A stretch of 64,000 bases of DNA. Source: Ursus arctos (Eukaryota > Chordata > Mammalia > Carnivora > Ursidae). The translations under genes were made by a program, and so were the position numbers. The stretch is from NCBI RefSeq assembly GCF_023065955.2, contig NW_026622808.1, forward strand, positions 42,172,475 through 42,236,474, given 5' to 3'. Of this stretch, positions 10,216 to 22,240 are shown piece by piece. Under the pieces are notes generated by a model, which did no database searches, was not told where the DNA came from, and saw nothing but the letters and a program-made list of their open reading frames with translations. Within the stretch, counting starts at the first letter, position 1. Every line of letters begins with the position of its first letter.

Positions 10216-11184
10216 TCTCCAAGGGGTCCAACTGCTCCTTTAGCCACTGGGATCTCTGAGGCTTACTCAGCACAGCCAGTGTTGCTCACCTCCTGGTCTC
10301 CTCTTCATCCTGCTGAGGTACCCTGACCCACCAAATGCTCGTTGAGTACCTCTGGTGGGCCAGCCACTAGGCGAGCCACCTGCTACACAACGTCGAAGGT
10401 CCAATTTGAAGCAAAAAGCCATTTCTCCAATGAGAAAGCAGATTTTCCTTTAAACAAAACACGCTCAGGTAGATATCTGTGTTAAAACCAAGACCAAGCC
10501 ACCTATGGAAATATTCTATGGAACCATCAGGGAAGAAACGGCCCCTTAGTCCAAGCTTCTCCTTTTCTGTCTGATGAAGGAAAACTTGTTTATTCATTAG
10601 CATCAGAACAATGCCTGTTATTTACATAGTATTGTGGCAGTTCTGAAGCATTACTTCGTGTAGTAACTTTCACACCCATTCTGAACTAGGTCTAAATATC
10701 TACCTGCCTGAATATCACTACCCCATCACTGAACCATGGAGTCCATCTACCAGAAAGAAGATGGCCAACAAAAGATCTCTACATAGAACAAACCAGCCAG
10801 TGGCTCGGTCTCATTCTTGTCGTGGATCTTTAAAGTGGTTCTACCCACACACCACAGAGACGACGGTCTGAAAGCTCCCCACATGTGTGTAGTGGAGTGG
10901 AAGGCACTCCAGCGCTGCTTTAGGCAGTCCCACAAGCATCCCTTAATTTGTTCCTGCACAGAGTCCTGATCTCATCCCTGTTCCTGTTCGGCCTGGCTTC
11001 AGAGCTTTCGGTAGGATGCCCCATTATTCACCTGACCCTCGCCTGCTCTATCTAATGACTCTCACCCATTGAATGGGGCTCAGAAATAACCCCTGCCAAT
11101 CATGGCTCCTTACCCAAACCTAGGTCTTCCTCTCCAACTGGCACCCTGGTGGGCTTTCCATGGCCTTCAGAGAAGAACGATCAA
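10216..11184. other. Unique non-coding sequence
   Basis: No repeat, exon or RNA gene recognised. The minus-strand frames at 10367-10603 and 10747-10959 match nothing I know. Confidence 0.4.
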
Positions 11185-11198
11185 AGAGAAGAGAGGTC

Positions 11199-12028
11199 GA
11201 ACAGACACATAAAAAAGTGCTCAACATCACTTGGCATCAGGGAAATACAAATCAAAACCACAATGAGATACCACCTCACACCAGTCAGAATGGTTAAAAT
11301 TAACAAGTCAGGAAATGACAGATGTTGGCGGGGATGTGGGGAAAGGGGAATCCTCCTACACTGTTGATGAGAATGTAAGCCACTCTGGAAAACAGTATGG
11401 AGTTTCCTCAAAAAGTTAAAAATAGAGGTACCCTATGACCCAGCAATTGCACTGCTGGATATTTACCCCAAAGATACAAATGTAGTGATCCGAAGGGGCA
11501 CCTGCACCCCAATAGCAGCAATGTCCACAATAGCCAAACTATGGAAAGAGCCCAGATGTCCATCAACAGATGAATGGATAAAGAAGATGTGGCATATATG
11601 TACAATGCAATATTACACGGCCATTAAAAAATGAAATCTTGCTATTTGCAACAATGTAGATAGAAATAAAGGGTATTATGCTAAGCAAAATAAGTCAATC
11701 AGAGAAAGACAATTATCATAAGATCTCACTGATATGTCAAATTTAAGAAACAAGGCAGAGGATCATAGGGGAAGAGAGGAAAAAATGAAACAAGACGAAA
11801 CCAGAGAGGGAGACAAACCATAAAAGACTCCTAATCTTAGGAAACAAACTGAGGGTTGCTGAAGGGGAGAGGGGTGGGGGGATGGGATAACTGGGTGATG
11901 GACATTGGGGAGGGTATGTGTTGTAATGAGCACTGGGTATTATATAAGACTCATGAATCACAGGCCTGTACCCCTGAAACAAATAATACATTATATGTTA
12001 AAAAAATAAAGTAAAATAAAGTAAAAAG
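11199..12028 (+). mobile_element. Carnivore L1, 5'-truncated, with perfect target duplication
   Basis: This copy begins in the last part of ORF2. The frame reads [20 protein letters not shown] and then a YHLTPVRM motif, typical of the L1 ORF2 C-terminal region, before an early stop. It continues through the 3' untranslated region ('gatgggataactgggtgatgg', 'gcactgggtattatataaga') to an A-rich tail. A perfect 14-bp duplication, AGAGAAGAGAGGTC, flanks it at 11185-11198 and 12029-12042. It encodes no complete protein and cannot move on its own. Confidence 0.93.
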
Positions 12029-12042
12029 AGAGAAGAGAGGTC

Positions 12043-13380
12043 AAAGAGAAATGTCAATGCTCATGCAAAAGAAAGATGAGTTATGAACTAACTGTGAAAT
12101 CCTGAATATAAGTCACATATTCTCTGATCTTCATTCTCCAAATCCTGTGAATTAAGAGTCACCTAAATTGCCTTACAAAGATATGATAATACATACATAC
12201 ATGCATCATCACAGCAAAAATATGGCTTTTATCGAAGCCAAAGAAATCTTCTCACCTTCTCCAATTACAACACTGGATTATTCCACCAAAACATACTTGA
12301 CCTTCCTCAAACAAACAAAAAACAAAACAAAAATACCCCTGAGCTTTACATTAACAGCAGAGGATAAATATTCAGTTACTGGATAATTTTTAACGTGGGG
12401 GCAAATGTATATCCATTGCTTATTAATATCTATACCCCTCTTATAGCCAGTTTGTCTGTGCCAAGGTTGAAGAAAATGAGCTGGGGTGGTTAAAGTGTTC
12501 ACTCTAAAAACTTCTCAAAGAAGGAACACCATTTCTCCGGCTAGCTACATCGAAGAAAAAAAATATTCTGTGAAAAAAAAAAAATACCAAAGCTCTTATA
12601 AAAACTTTAAGACTAGATGACAAAGCATGGCACACAGACCACACTCCCACCTCCTCCCACTATAGCAGACATCATTAAATGATCACAGAACTCTTTCCAC
12701 TGTGTCTATACATAGCCTTCAAATGCCTCCCAACATAACATCTCAGGTAAATGTTGGAAACAAATCATACTTGGCATGAATGATAAAAGCTATTTGGAAT
12801 CCCAGCTTTATGAGACTAATTCTATTACCCTTAATGCCATTTTGAGTATTAAGAATCAAGAATATCAAAATATCACTACTTATATGAAACAAAATAGGGA
12901 GGGGATCCTGCCTGTAGGAACATGGATCTGAATATTAATAGAAGATTTCAACCCTGAAACTCTCCAGAAATTTCTTTCTTATCACTCTAATATCTGACTT
13001 CTGTTCCCCTTGCCCCCCTCTTCCCCTTTTAAAGCATAAAGGCCATTCCTAGGTCAGAAGAGTTTCAGGTTGAGTTCCAGCCAAACATTGTAGCACCTGA
13101 GAGTCTCCCACTTCAGAGGATGAGAGTAATCTTGAGATGGGGCTGTGAATGCAGAGTGAGAGAGATGCAAAGGCAGCCTGCACTGCTGAGCTGGGAGAGT
13201 GGGTCTGGAGGTAAGCAGGAAGGGGTCAGGGGGATGCAGTGGGAGATGAGTTGGGGAGCAAGGAGAGCAACAAAGGATCCAAGGGAATGGGGTGGAAAGA
13301 GCAATGGTACACTGAAGCTTGGGTTTTAGGAAATTCATGTGAAAATTGTGGCTCTTGAATGAAGAGCTCCTTCTCATGGA
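12043..13380. other. Unique non-coding sequence
   Basis: No recognised repeat, exon or RNA gene. Overlapping frames on both strands at 13054-13470 and 13120-13329 arise from purine/pyrimidine-skewed sequence. Confidence 0.4.
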
Positions 13381-13409
13381 GCCTGACATGTCTTTCCTGA
13401 CTATAAATA

Positions 13410-13570
13410 CCTTTCCTTCTTCTACTCTCCAGCCCTTCTCTCCTTCCTGTACTCTCCATCCTCTTTTCACTCATCTCCCTTCCCATCCCTTCCTCTTTAA
13501 CTTCCATTTCTTCCTTTCTTTTGCTCTGTTTTATCATACCTTCTTCCCTTCCCCTCTTACTCTGCCTTGT
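13410..13570. repeat. Pyrimidine-rich low-complexity tract
   Basis: About 160 bp dominated by C and T (CTTTCCTTCTTCT, TTCCCATCCCTTCC and similar). It produces open frames on both strands (13226-13585 minus, 13346-13612 plus) that are compositional artefacts. Confidence 0.8.
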
Positions 13571-15950
13571 CCAAAGTGTAGACAACTGTACCCACCAGCC
13601 CCTTGTGGCTAAGGTACTTGGAGCTTATTCCCCATGCAGCCCAGCATAGAGGGGACTCAAGGGACAGAGGCTAGTGGGGTTCCCAGATGCTACAAATCAG
13701 AAGGGAGTACAGGTCACCTGAGGGAAGGAGGCAATGAAGTAGTAAGCAGAGATGGAGAGGGTGTATGCATGTCCACAAATAGGGTCACCAAAGTCCTGGG
13801 ATAGTGTCACAGTAAGGTTGGCAGAAAACCAAGAGAGTGGAAAACAGCTCAGGCAGGAAGTGATGCAGCTGGAAAAAGAGAAGAGAAAGAGAGAAATATG
13901 CGGCAAACAAGCAAAGCAGTAGCACTAATGAGCAGCCATAACTGGAAACAGACCTGGAGGATGAGGGTTAACAGGTAGATGCCCACTGAGGGTAAAAAGC
14001 AAAACCCAAGTGACAAACTGTGGCTCTGTAACACCTGACACACAAAAACAGAGGTGTTCCCATTACATGTGAGGAACTCAGTACGTATTTCTTGTTTTAC
14101 TTGAATTTTTTATGTTAATATCACTGTGGAAACAGAATTGTTGTTCTGAGACTCAAGAATAACTCATATCAATTTGGGAACCAAGATAAAACCAAATGCC
14201 CATTCTAGTCTGACTATAATTTGGACTGACAGAGCAGAAATTCTTTGTTAAACTCACCCTATTGGACTTGAAGGTCAACCCCATCATAACGGGGTGCCTC
14301 AGAGAGTCATTCTTCCTAACTAGTTATCGATTTGTAAAAAATCATGAGTGTCTTATATCAAATGACTGCTCCTGAATTGTTATCTTGGATCAACAGAGAG
14401 TAAATATTGGCATTTTCATATGGCAATCTGCTATTTGGGAATAATCTAGCCTTCCTGGAGGGACAGACATAAAGCACATAACAGTCATTTACCAATCATA
14501 TAATATTAGACACCAGTAATTTGTCATTCACTGCAGTGTTCTAGAATCATTAGAGGAGACATTCAACTGCTCTCAGACATACCAGGTCTGGTAATATAGG
14601 AAACGTACTTCTGCAGGCTGACTGTACCAAGTCTGCACTAAGGTTTCATGACTCTAGGCTGAAAGTTAATGACCAGTGCAAACCACCAGGCTAATACAGT
14701 AAAAGAGCAGCAGTAAAAAGGGCCTAATAAATCAGAAATTTAAATGGGATATTCATTTTAGTTATGGTCATTAGAGCAAAGTGATGGTCCATTTTACGTA
14801 CACAATGACTTACGTTGATCATAACAGTATTTTAAGTGATATTATCTGTTAATTAATTAAGTAAATATTTGATTAGTACCTACTATGTGCATGATGCTCT
14901 ACCAGATGATATGAGGCATATTCAGACATAAAAGAGATAATCTCTACCTTCAAGAGGCTTGTAATCCAATAGGGAAAGAAGACCTTTTGCAGAACTCTTG
15001 TACAAAGTTAAATATGATCACATAATGTAAGAGGTATACAAAGAGAATGCTTCCAGACTATAAAAGGAGAAATGACTCATATAGTCACCTTATAAAGAAA
15101 GTCAGGTAAGGTTGTATACAGAAAAATCATTTGCACATAAAATAAAGAAAAAGAACAGACTTTGGATAAGCCAAAATTGCAGGGAAAGGATACCAAGTCA
15201 TAAAAACAAGTAACATAGATGGGCTGGATGATCTAATGTCAACCCAGAATCACCAACTCCATCTCCACAATCTACATTGCAAAGCTGATGGTGGGAACAA
15301 TGGTTTCCAGAATACCCTTCCCCGAATGGCTCCTAGTGGAGTCAGCCAGTGAGAGAACAGTGAGAAGATATGGAAGGCAAAGAGATGGAGAAGCCATCCT
15401 TTAGAAGTCTGACAAGTGTATACAAATGAGATCTTCTTCACTTCCCACTAACAGAGTTGGTTGGAGTGGAGTGGTTAATTTAGTATGGTCCTGCTTTCTG
15501 TATACTGAAACTATAACGTGTCTCTGAGTTACTAACACCCTTGTCACTGAGTCACAATTGTGGAAACTGCCATTGCCTAGATTCTTCTTTTTCATATGCT
15601 TTATTTGTATGTTGCCCTAAATACGTATATAATGTATTATCACCTGTTTGAATAACTATGGCACCTATTAACATCACATCTCTCGTAAACTCACCCTAGA
15701 TGTGTTGGTGTTTGCTCTGTTTAATTCATTATATGAATTATATGAATCTGCATATAAACAAATATAAGTAAAAACAATTCTAAGGCACTGTAGGAAATTC
15801 ATGAAAGCCATACCTGGTGTCAAAATATTTCATCACATTTAATGACTGCTATGTGTGTAAGTATGCTGAATCACTTCCTCTTCCATCCCTTTTGATTTTT
15901 TTTAATTATATAAGCAATATTCTCTTGGAAGTAGTAAGTGATTATAGCAG
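13571..15950. other. Unique non-coding sequence, about 2.4 kb
   Basis: No transposon, exon or RNA gene recognised. A short 'gtacctactatgtgcatgatg' near 14876 may be a remnant of MIR/L2 but is too short to call. Confidence 0.4.
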
Positions 15951-15954
15951 GGGT

Positions 15955-18160
15955 GTGGGACTTGAAATTAAAAACACAATACCATTTGCATTAATATCAA
16001 AGTATGCACTACTTAGGTATAAATCAAACAAAATAGGTCCAACATACATATAAAAAAACTACAAAATTCTGATTCTGAAAGAAATCAAAGAAGATTCAAA
16101 GAGAGAGAGAGAGAGCAAGAAAGAGAGACAGAGAGAGATTCCATGTAACTTGATAGGAAGACTCAATATTGTCAAGATGTCAGTTCTTCCAAACTTAATC
16201 TACAGATTCAGTACAATCCCAATAAAAATCCCAGCAAGTTTTTGTGTATACCAACAAACTGATTCTAAAGTTTATATGGAAAGGCAAAAGATCAAGAATA
16301 CCCAACATAATATCAAAGGAGAATAGCAAAGTCAGAAGACTGACACTACTGAACTTCAAGATTTACTACAAATCTACAGTAACCAAAACAGTGTGGTATT
16401 GGCAAAAGAACAAATAGATCAATGGAAGATAACTGAGAGCCCAGAAATAGAACCACAGAAATATAGTCAAATGATCTTTGATAAAAGAACAAAGGCGACT
16501 GAAGAGAGAAAGATAATTAATTTATTTATTTATTTATGAGAGAAAGAGAGCATGGCGTGTAGGGGCAGAGAGAGAAGGACAGAAAGAGTACTACAGGCAG
16601 ACTCCCTGCTGAGTGCAGAGCCTGACCCGGGGCTTGATCCCATGACCCCAAGATCATGACCTGAGCTGAAATCAAGAGTTAGACACAACTGATGAGCCAC
16701 CAGGTGCCCCAGGACTTCAACAAATGATACTGAAACTACTGAACATCACATGTAAAGGGAAGGAAAGAAAGAAAAGAATATAGACACAGACCTTATACTC
16801 TTTGTAAAAATTAACTCAAAATGGATCATAAATGTAAATGTAAAACGTAAAGCTATAAAACCTAGAAAATAACATAGGAGAAAATCTAGATGATCTTGGG
16901 TATGGCAATGACTTTTTACATATAATACCAAAGGCAAGATCCATGAAAGAGATAATTGATAAGCTGGACTTCATTAAAATTAAAAACATCTGCTCTGTGA
17001 AAGTCACTGGCAAAAGAATGAAAAGATAAGCCACAGATTGGTGGAAAATATTTGCAAAAGACACATTCGATAAAGAACTGTTACCTAAAATATACAAAGA
17101 ACTCTTTAAATGCAACAATAAGAAAATGAACAACCCAATTAAAAAATGGGCAAAAGATTTGAACAGACACTTCATCAAAGAACAGACAGCAAATATGCAT
17201 ATGAAAAGATGTTGTACATCAGAAGTCATAAGTGAATTGCAAGTTAAAATAACAATGAGATACCACTACACATTTATTAAAATAGTGAAAATCCAAAACA
17301 CTACCACCACCAAATCCTGGAGAAGATGTAGAGCAACAGGAACTCTCGTTTATTGCTAGTTGGAAAGCTAAATGCTACAGCCACTTTGGAAGAGAGTTTG
17401 ACAGTTTCTTTCAAACTAAACATATTCTTATAAAATGATTCAACAACCATACTCCTTGATATTTACCCAAATGAGCTGAAAATTTATGTATACACAAAAC
17501 CTGCAAACAAATGTCTAAAGCGGCTTTAAATTGTTAAACTCATAATTGCTAAAATTCATAAGTCATAATTGCTAAACCTTAGAAGCAACTAAGATATCCT
17601 TCAGTAGCTAAATGGATAAACAAACTGGTACCTCAAGACAAGAGAATATTATTCAGCGCTAAGAGAAATGAGCTATAAAGCTATGCAAAGACATGGAACT
17701 TTAAATGCATACTCTAAGTGAGAGAAACCAATTTGAAAAGGCTACCCAACGTATGATTCCAGCTATATGACATTTTGGGAAAGGCAAAATGATGGAAACA
17801 GTGGTTGCCAAGGGTTCAGGGGGAGGAAGAGAAGGATGAATAGATGAGGCACAGGGGATTTTTAGAGCAATGAAACTATTCTGTGTGACATTGTAGTGTG
17901 ACATGTAGTACATGTCATGACACATTTGTCAAAACCCATAGAATATACAATACCAAGAGTGAATCTATTATAAACCACCAACTTTAGTGAATAATACTGT
18001 ATAAAAATTGGCTTATCAATTCTAATAAACATGCGTACCACACTAACACAATGACAGGGGAAACTGGGGATGGTGATGGGATATAGGGGTACTCTGTACT
18101 TTTCGCTCCATTTTTCTGTAAATCTAAAATTGCTCTAAAATGGGTCTATTATTTTTTTTT
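15955..18160 (+). mobile_element. Old L1 (L1MA-type), sense, interrupted by a SINEC
   Basis: Reverse-transcriptase-side ORF2 sequence begins near 'attaaaaacacaataccatt'. It continues through 'TCAGTACAATCCCAATAAAA' and 'ctgatgtggtattggcaaaag'-like sequence, then 'aaaaaatgggcaaaagatttgaacagacac' near 17141, to a 3' untranslated end with 'tctgtaaatctaaaattgctctaaaat' near 18115. A (GA)n run lies at 16098-16138 and a minus-strand SINEC at 16516-16710. Many stops and indels show a long-dead copy. The minus-strand 137-codon frame at 16816-17229 is an antisense shadow. Confidence 0.88.
16516..16710 (-). mobile_element. SINEC inserted in L1, minus strand
   Basis: The plus strand starts with TTTATTTATTTATTTATGAG, then a GA-rich part, then 'GGGGCTTGATCCCATGACCC', and ends 'GATGAGCCACCAGGTGCCCC', the reverse of a Can-SINE. 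It is diverged and splits the older L1. I saw no clear target duplication. Confidence 0.88.
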
Positions 18161-18164
18161 TAAA

Positions 18165-18430
18165 TCAAAGTAATAGCATAAATACATTCTTATTGTGAAA
18201 ACCTCAAACCATCAGACCCTACAGACTAAAACATTTAAGTCCCAAGTGATTCTTTCATACAAATCCCTCTTTCATATCAAGGGGTAAATGCTATTAATGA
18301 TTTGGTATGCATACTTCCAGTCTGCTTTTTAATATACTCACTTACATATGGGTACATTTCCACTAAGTTATTTTTTAACATATACGGACCATTTCATACA
18401 TATTATTCTGAAATGTGCACAGTTCTTTAA
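18165..18430 (-). mobile_element. Probable old L1 3' fragment, antisense
   Basis: 'tgaaaacctcaaaccatcagaccctacag', 'catacttccagtctgctttttaat' and 'gggtacatttccactaagtt' resemble the complement of an L1M 3' untranslated region. The match is diverged. Confidence 0.45.
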
Positions 18431-18754
18431 AGCATCCACTAGTGACTGTGCTAAGGCTTATAGGAAAACATGTTCCAGAAGATGCATCTCCATAGTTGGT
18501 ACTTTATAATCTGAGATTTCTTTTGTCTTCCCAGAGCATTGTATAGCGATGAGCATATAGCAGGAACTCTAGAAATGATTATGGAGTGATGGGCAATTGA
18601 CTAAGTCAAGATGAAAAAGAATGAGGCCATTAAAATACAGCTACATGGTCTGACAGTTAAAATTTTAGAGAGAATCAACCTTTTGACTATACAGCCAGTG
18701 TATCAATGGAGTGTCCATTGTATAGGGTGAATAACCCTTTTCATGTTTAATAAT
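18431..18754. other. Unique non-coding sequence
   Basis: Nothing recognisable. Confidence 0.4.
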
Positions 18755-18900
18755 GATTTTAGCCCTCGGGGCTATACACAATGTAGATACTGTTAGCCCC
18801 ACTTCAGTGGCAAGAAAACTGAGCCTCAGGAAGGTTAAATATCTTGCTCAAAATAATCTGACTCATTGGCAATGGAGTTTCCAAGTCTCATGGTACCATT
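18755..18900 (-). mobile_element. MIR fragment, minus strand
   Basis: 'AACTGAGCCTCAGGAAGGTT' followed by 'aaatatcttgctcaa' is the complement of the MIR core (CTTGGGCAA...CCTCAGTTT). Confidence 0.65.
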
Positions 18901-20040
18901 TCAAAGTACAATCTACAGGTAACGAGCACCCACTGGCCCTTTTGTCACAATCCTAATTGACTGAAAAGACCATTAGCATCCAACAGGGACAGGATCATAT
19001 CCATATCTTACTCAATATTAGGGATCCATCTTTCCCTTTCCTTAAACTGAACCTCATTTAATCACATGGATTGTTTAAAGGTAGAATGCTAGACAGAGTT
19101 TTTACACAATCTGGTGCTCAGTTGCTTAGGAAACTGTTTTTACCATTAGGTGGGCAGGACTAACACACTGTTAAGTGAAAGAAAGGCAGAGGGGAATGTA
19201 TAGTAAATCTAGTGTTTATGTGAATTTCATCCACGGGGAATATAGCAAAATAATCACAACTCAATGGAAAAAGGAGCTTTTGAGTGGGTTGTGAAATAAG
19301 CTATTAAGTCATGCAAATAAATCCAATGTCAACACCTCAGACTAGTCTGATTGGATTCATGCATTGGAACTCATACTTCATGAGGATTTAAGACCCCTGA
19401 TGTTCTCAGGAGTTTATTTTGTTGTTGTTCATTTGGTTTTCTGGGTTTTCTTTTTTGGGAGAGGGGATTTTAGGGAAGGCATGCCTGCTTTAAGGTGGAA
19501 AGCTCATGAGTCAATGTGCTGCAAGGGTTGAAAAAGTGTATTATCCCAAGACGGTATCAGTACATTCAGCCTTTACCATTTCTCAGCTCTGTGCTCTAAA
19601 GAAGCATCCTCTCTTCTTCCATGCAACCTATCCGTCTTATTGTCCCATAAGGCACATCTGACAACCAGGTAGGGACCCAACAGTCAGATGATTCAGAGGG
19701 TATCCTCGCCCATGAATTGGAAATGTTGCTGTTGACAGCGTAGACGTTAACCTGCAAGTGGCTGCAGGCAGCCTTTCCCACATGCAGCCCATCTTCAGGA
19801 GCACTGTGAGACTTTGCTTATCTTGTCCAAGGCCGTATGTGCAGTGCCTAACCCAGCACTGGGCGCACACAGTAGATACCCCACAAATACACACTAATCT
19901 GTTATATGAGTGAGAAATAAACTTCTATTCTGTTATATTATTCCATGGCTGGATGTACTTGATACCAAACTTTAGCCTCCTCTGACCAAGGGACCTTCTT
20001 TGTATGTCCAATGCAAAGCACAAGTCCTCCTGGCTCAAAA
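18901..20040. other. Unique non-coding sequence
   Basis: No exon recognised. 'gtgcagtgcctaacccagcactgggcgcacacagtagat' near 19838 could be the tail of an L2 or MIR but is too short to call firmly. Confidence 0.4.
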
Positions 20041-20044
20041 AACA

Positions 20045-20260
20045 ATTGTGCTAAGTAGTATGCTCTAAATTTTACATGCCATCTCATTTATTTCCATGTA
20101 ATACCATGTAAATATATATTCTCATTTCACAGATGAGAAATCAGGGCTTCTGAGAAATCAAGTAATCTAGCTATAGTCCCAGAGCTAATACGTGATAGAA
20201 CCAGGATTTAGATCCCACTCTGTTTTAGCTGCAAACTATATACCCTTTTCATCCATGCTG
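20045..20260 (-). mobile_element. MIR, minus strand
   Basis: 'TCATTTCACAGATGAGAAAT', 'ctgagaaatcaagtaatctagctatagtcccagagctaatacgtgatagaaccaggatttagatcc' follows the complement of MIR through most of its length. Confidence 0.75.
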
Positions 20261-20749
20261 GGCTGTATTCTGTCCTATGATGAAGTATTATATACACACA
20301 TCACTCAAATGCAGATACCAATGTTTAAATCCAGATCACTTATGACTTATCAAGGACTACTGTGTGAAAGACATCGGGAGATTCAAAGATTCAGTTTACT
20401 CAGAATGAAAGGAACAAGCATGAGGATATAATAATACTGGTGAAATATGAATGGAACAGTAATTAGAAATGGATGGTCATGGTGGTACAATTCTGAAAAG
20501 AGCAAGAAAGTCTTCATTCTGGAGTGTCTTCAGGAGAACACTGTCTAGCTAAGTAACTGTCCCGCTTGATTTAGTCTTTAAATTGTCCAAAGCCAGGTGG
20601 AGGGAATGCAAGGCTTCTCTCAGGGTCAATGTCTCCTTCTCGGCCCCCTTCCCTCCCCTCTTCCTTTAGTAGCTTCCACACACCAGGCAGTGTGTTGCAA
20701 AACAAGGAATAAGACAGAGTTTGTTGCTGCTTTCTTTTCTTAATCCTAC

Positions 20750-20789
<40 letters not shown>
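20750..20789. repeat. (AC)n microsatellite, about 19 units
   Basis: Uninterrupted AC dinucleotide array. The Val/Cys repeat in the minus-strand frame at 20571-20786 is its translation. Confidence 0.97.
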
Positions 20790-20792
<3 letters not shown>

Positions 20793-21435
20793 CAGGACAA
20801 AACATGGTTAGCGCAGTGTGAGTAATGCAGAGAGAAACTCATTCAGCCACAGCGTGGTCTGAAGAGCTATCTAGGCTAAGCTTTAGTGAAGTCAGGAGTC
20901 TGGGTATGCAGAGAATTTCATGCAGTTCAATATTGCCAAAACATACAGCAAGAAGCAAGGAGTGGTGAGAAATGAGCAAGATAGGTTGGCTAACTTTCTA
21001 AGTAAGCCATGTTGACAAGCTTGGGCTTCATTTTGACAGTGATAGATGTATATTTGGAGAGCTTAGGCAGAGGACTGACAAAGTTGGATACGAAGCTTAG
21101 AAAAATTCCTACAGTTGCTATATATTTGAATGGAATTGGACAGAATGCCAGGGGGCCAAGTTAGGAAGCGAGTACAGAGTCTCAGCAAAATATAGGAACC
21201 TAAATGGGCGGGGGGAGGAGGGGCTTGATTTGACAGTGATTCAGAAAGTTAAATATTTCAGAAGGATGGGAGAAGAGTTTATCATGGAGAAACTAGCAAA
21301 AAGGCAGAACAACAATTGGCAGTACAGTACTAGTTGATAACAAAAACTGGGAGTATAGAATATTAAGGAAGTTACTGGTCAATGTTAAGAATTTTAAGTA
21401 TGCATGGTATACATTACTACAGCTTTCTATGTATT
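20790..21435. other. Unique non-coding sequence
   Basis: Nothing recognisable beyond a G-rich run near 21208. Confidence 0.4.
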
Positions 21436-21849
21436 GTCCAATGTGTGGTCTTTGTTGATTAGCTTCTCTCTCTTAATATAACATTTTCAAGTTTCATCCA
21501 TGTTGTAGTATGCATCAGTTTCTCACTTCTTTTTGTTGCCAAATAATATTCCACTGAAAGGATATACCACAGTTTATTATATATTCATCAGTTGATGAAC
21601 ACTTGAGTGGTTTCCACTTTTTGGCAAGTATACTGCTATGAACATTCATGCACAAGAATTTGTGTGCATGCATATTTTCATATCTCTTGGACATATATCT
21701 AGGAGTGGAACTACTGAATTATATATCACTATGTTTAACCTCTTTAGTAACTGTTTTCCGAAGTTTCTCCATCAATTTACATTCCCACCAGAGGTATATA
21801 AAGGTTCCAATTTCTCTACATCCTCCTTTGAGTTATAACCTTTCCGGTA

Positions 21850-22037
21850 GGGGATCTCCTGGGTGGCTCAGTTGGTTAGGCATCTCATGGTTGTGGGATG
21901 GAGCCCCATGTCAGGCTCTGTGATCAGTGCAGAGTCGGCTTCAGATTCTCTCTTCCTCTGCCCTCCCCTGCTCATGCTCTCTCTGTCTCTCTCTAAAATA
22001 AATAAATAAAATCTTAAAAAAAAAAAGAAAAAGATTA
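21850..22037 (+). mobile_element. SINEC inserted in antisense L1
   Basis: A degraded head (GGGATCTCCTGGGTGGCTCA) is followed by the TCAGGCTC block, a CT-rich region and a poly-A tail with AAGATTA. It is directly followed by a second SINEC in the same orientation. Confidence 0.88.
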
Positions 22038-22195
22038 GGGGCACCTGGGTGGGTCAGGTCATGATCTCAGGGTCCTGGAATCAAGCCCCACTTCTGGCTT
22101 CACACTGAGTGGGGAGTCTGCTGGTCCCTCTGACCCTCCCCCTACTCGTGCTCTCTCTCTCTCTCAAATAAATAAAATCTTTTAAAATATATTAA

Positions 22196-22238
<43 letters not shown>

Positions 22239-22240
22239 AA
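22038..22240 (+). mobile_element. Second SINEC in head-to-tail tandem, with expanded (AAAT)n tail
   Basis: A GGGGCACCTGGGTGGGTCAG head begins right at the tail of the previous copy. The 3' tail has grown into an (AAAT)n array of about 50 bp at 22190-22238. The head-to-tail order fits a later copy landing in the A-rich tail of the earlier one. Confidence 0.88.

Noticed and set aside
13054..13612. Frames of 138, 119 and 88 codons on both strands
   Set aside because: They overlap in opposite directions in a C/T-rich tract that lacks stop codons by composition.
16816..17229. 137-codon minus-strand frame
   Set aside because: Antisense to L1 ORF2-derived sequence, with low-complexity hydrophobic translation and no known domain.
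21850..22240. Possible tandem or CRISPR-like repeat array
   Set aside because: The similarity is between two SINEC copies. There are no regularly spaced short repeats with unique spacers.
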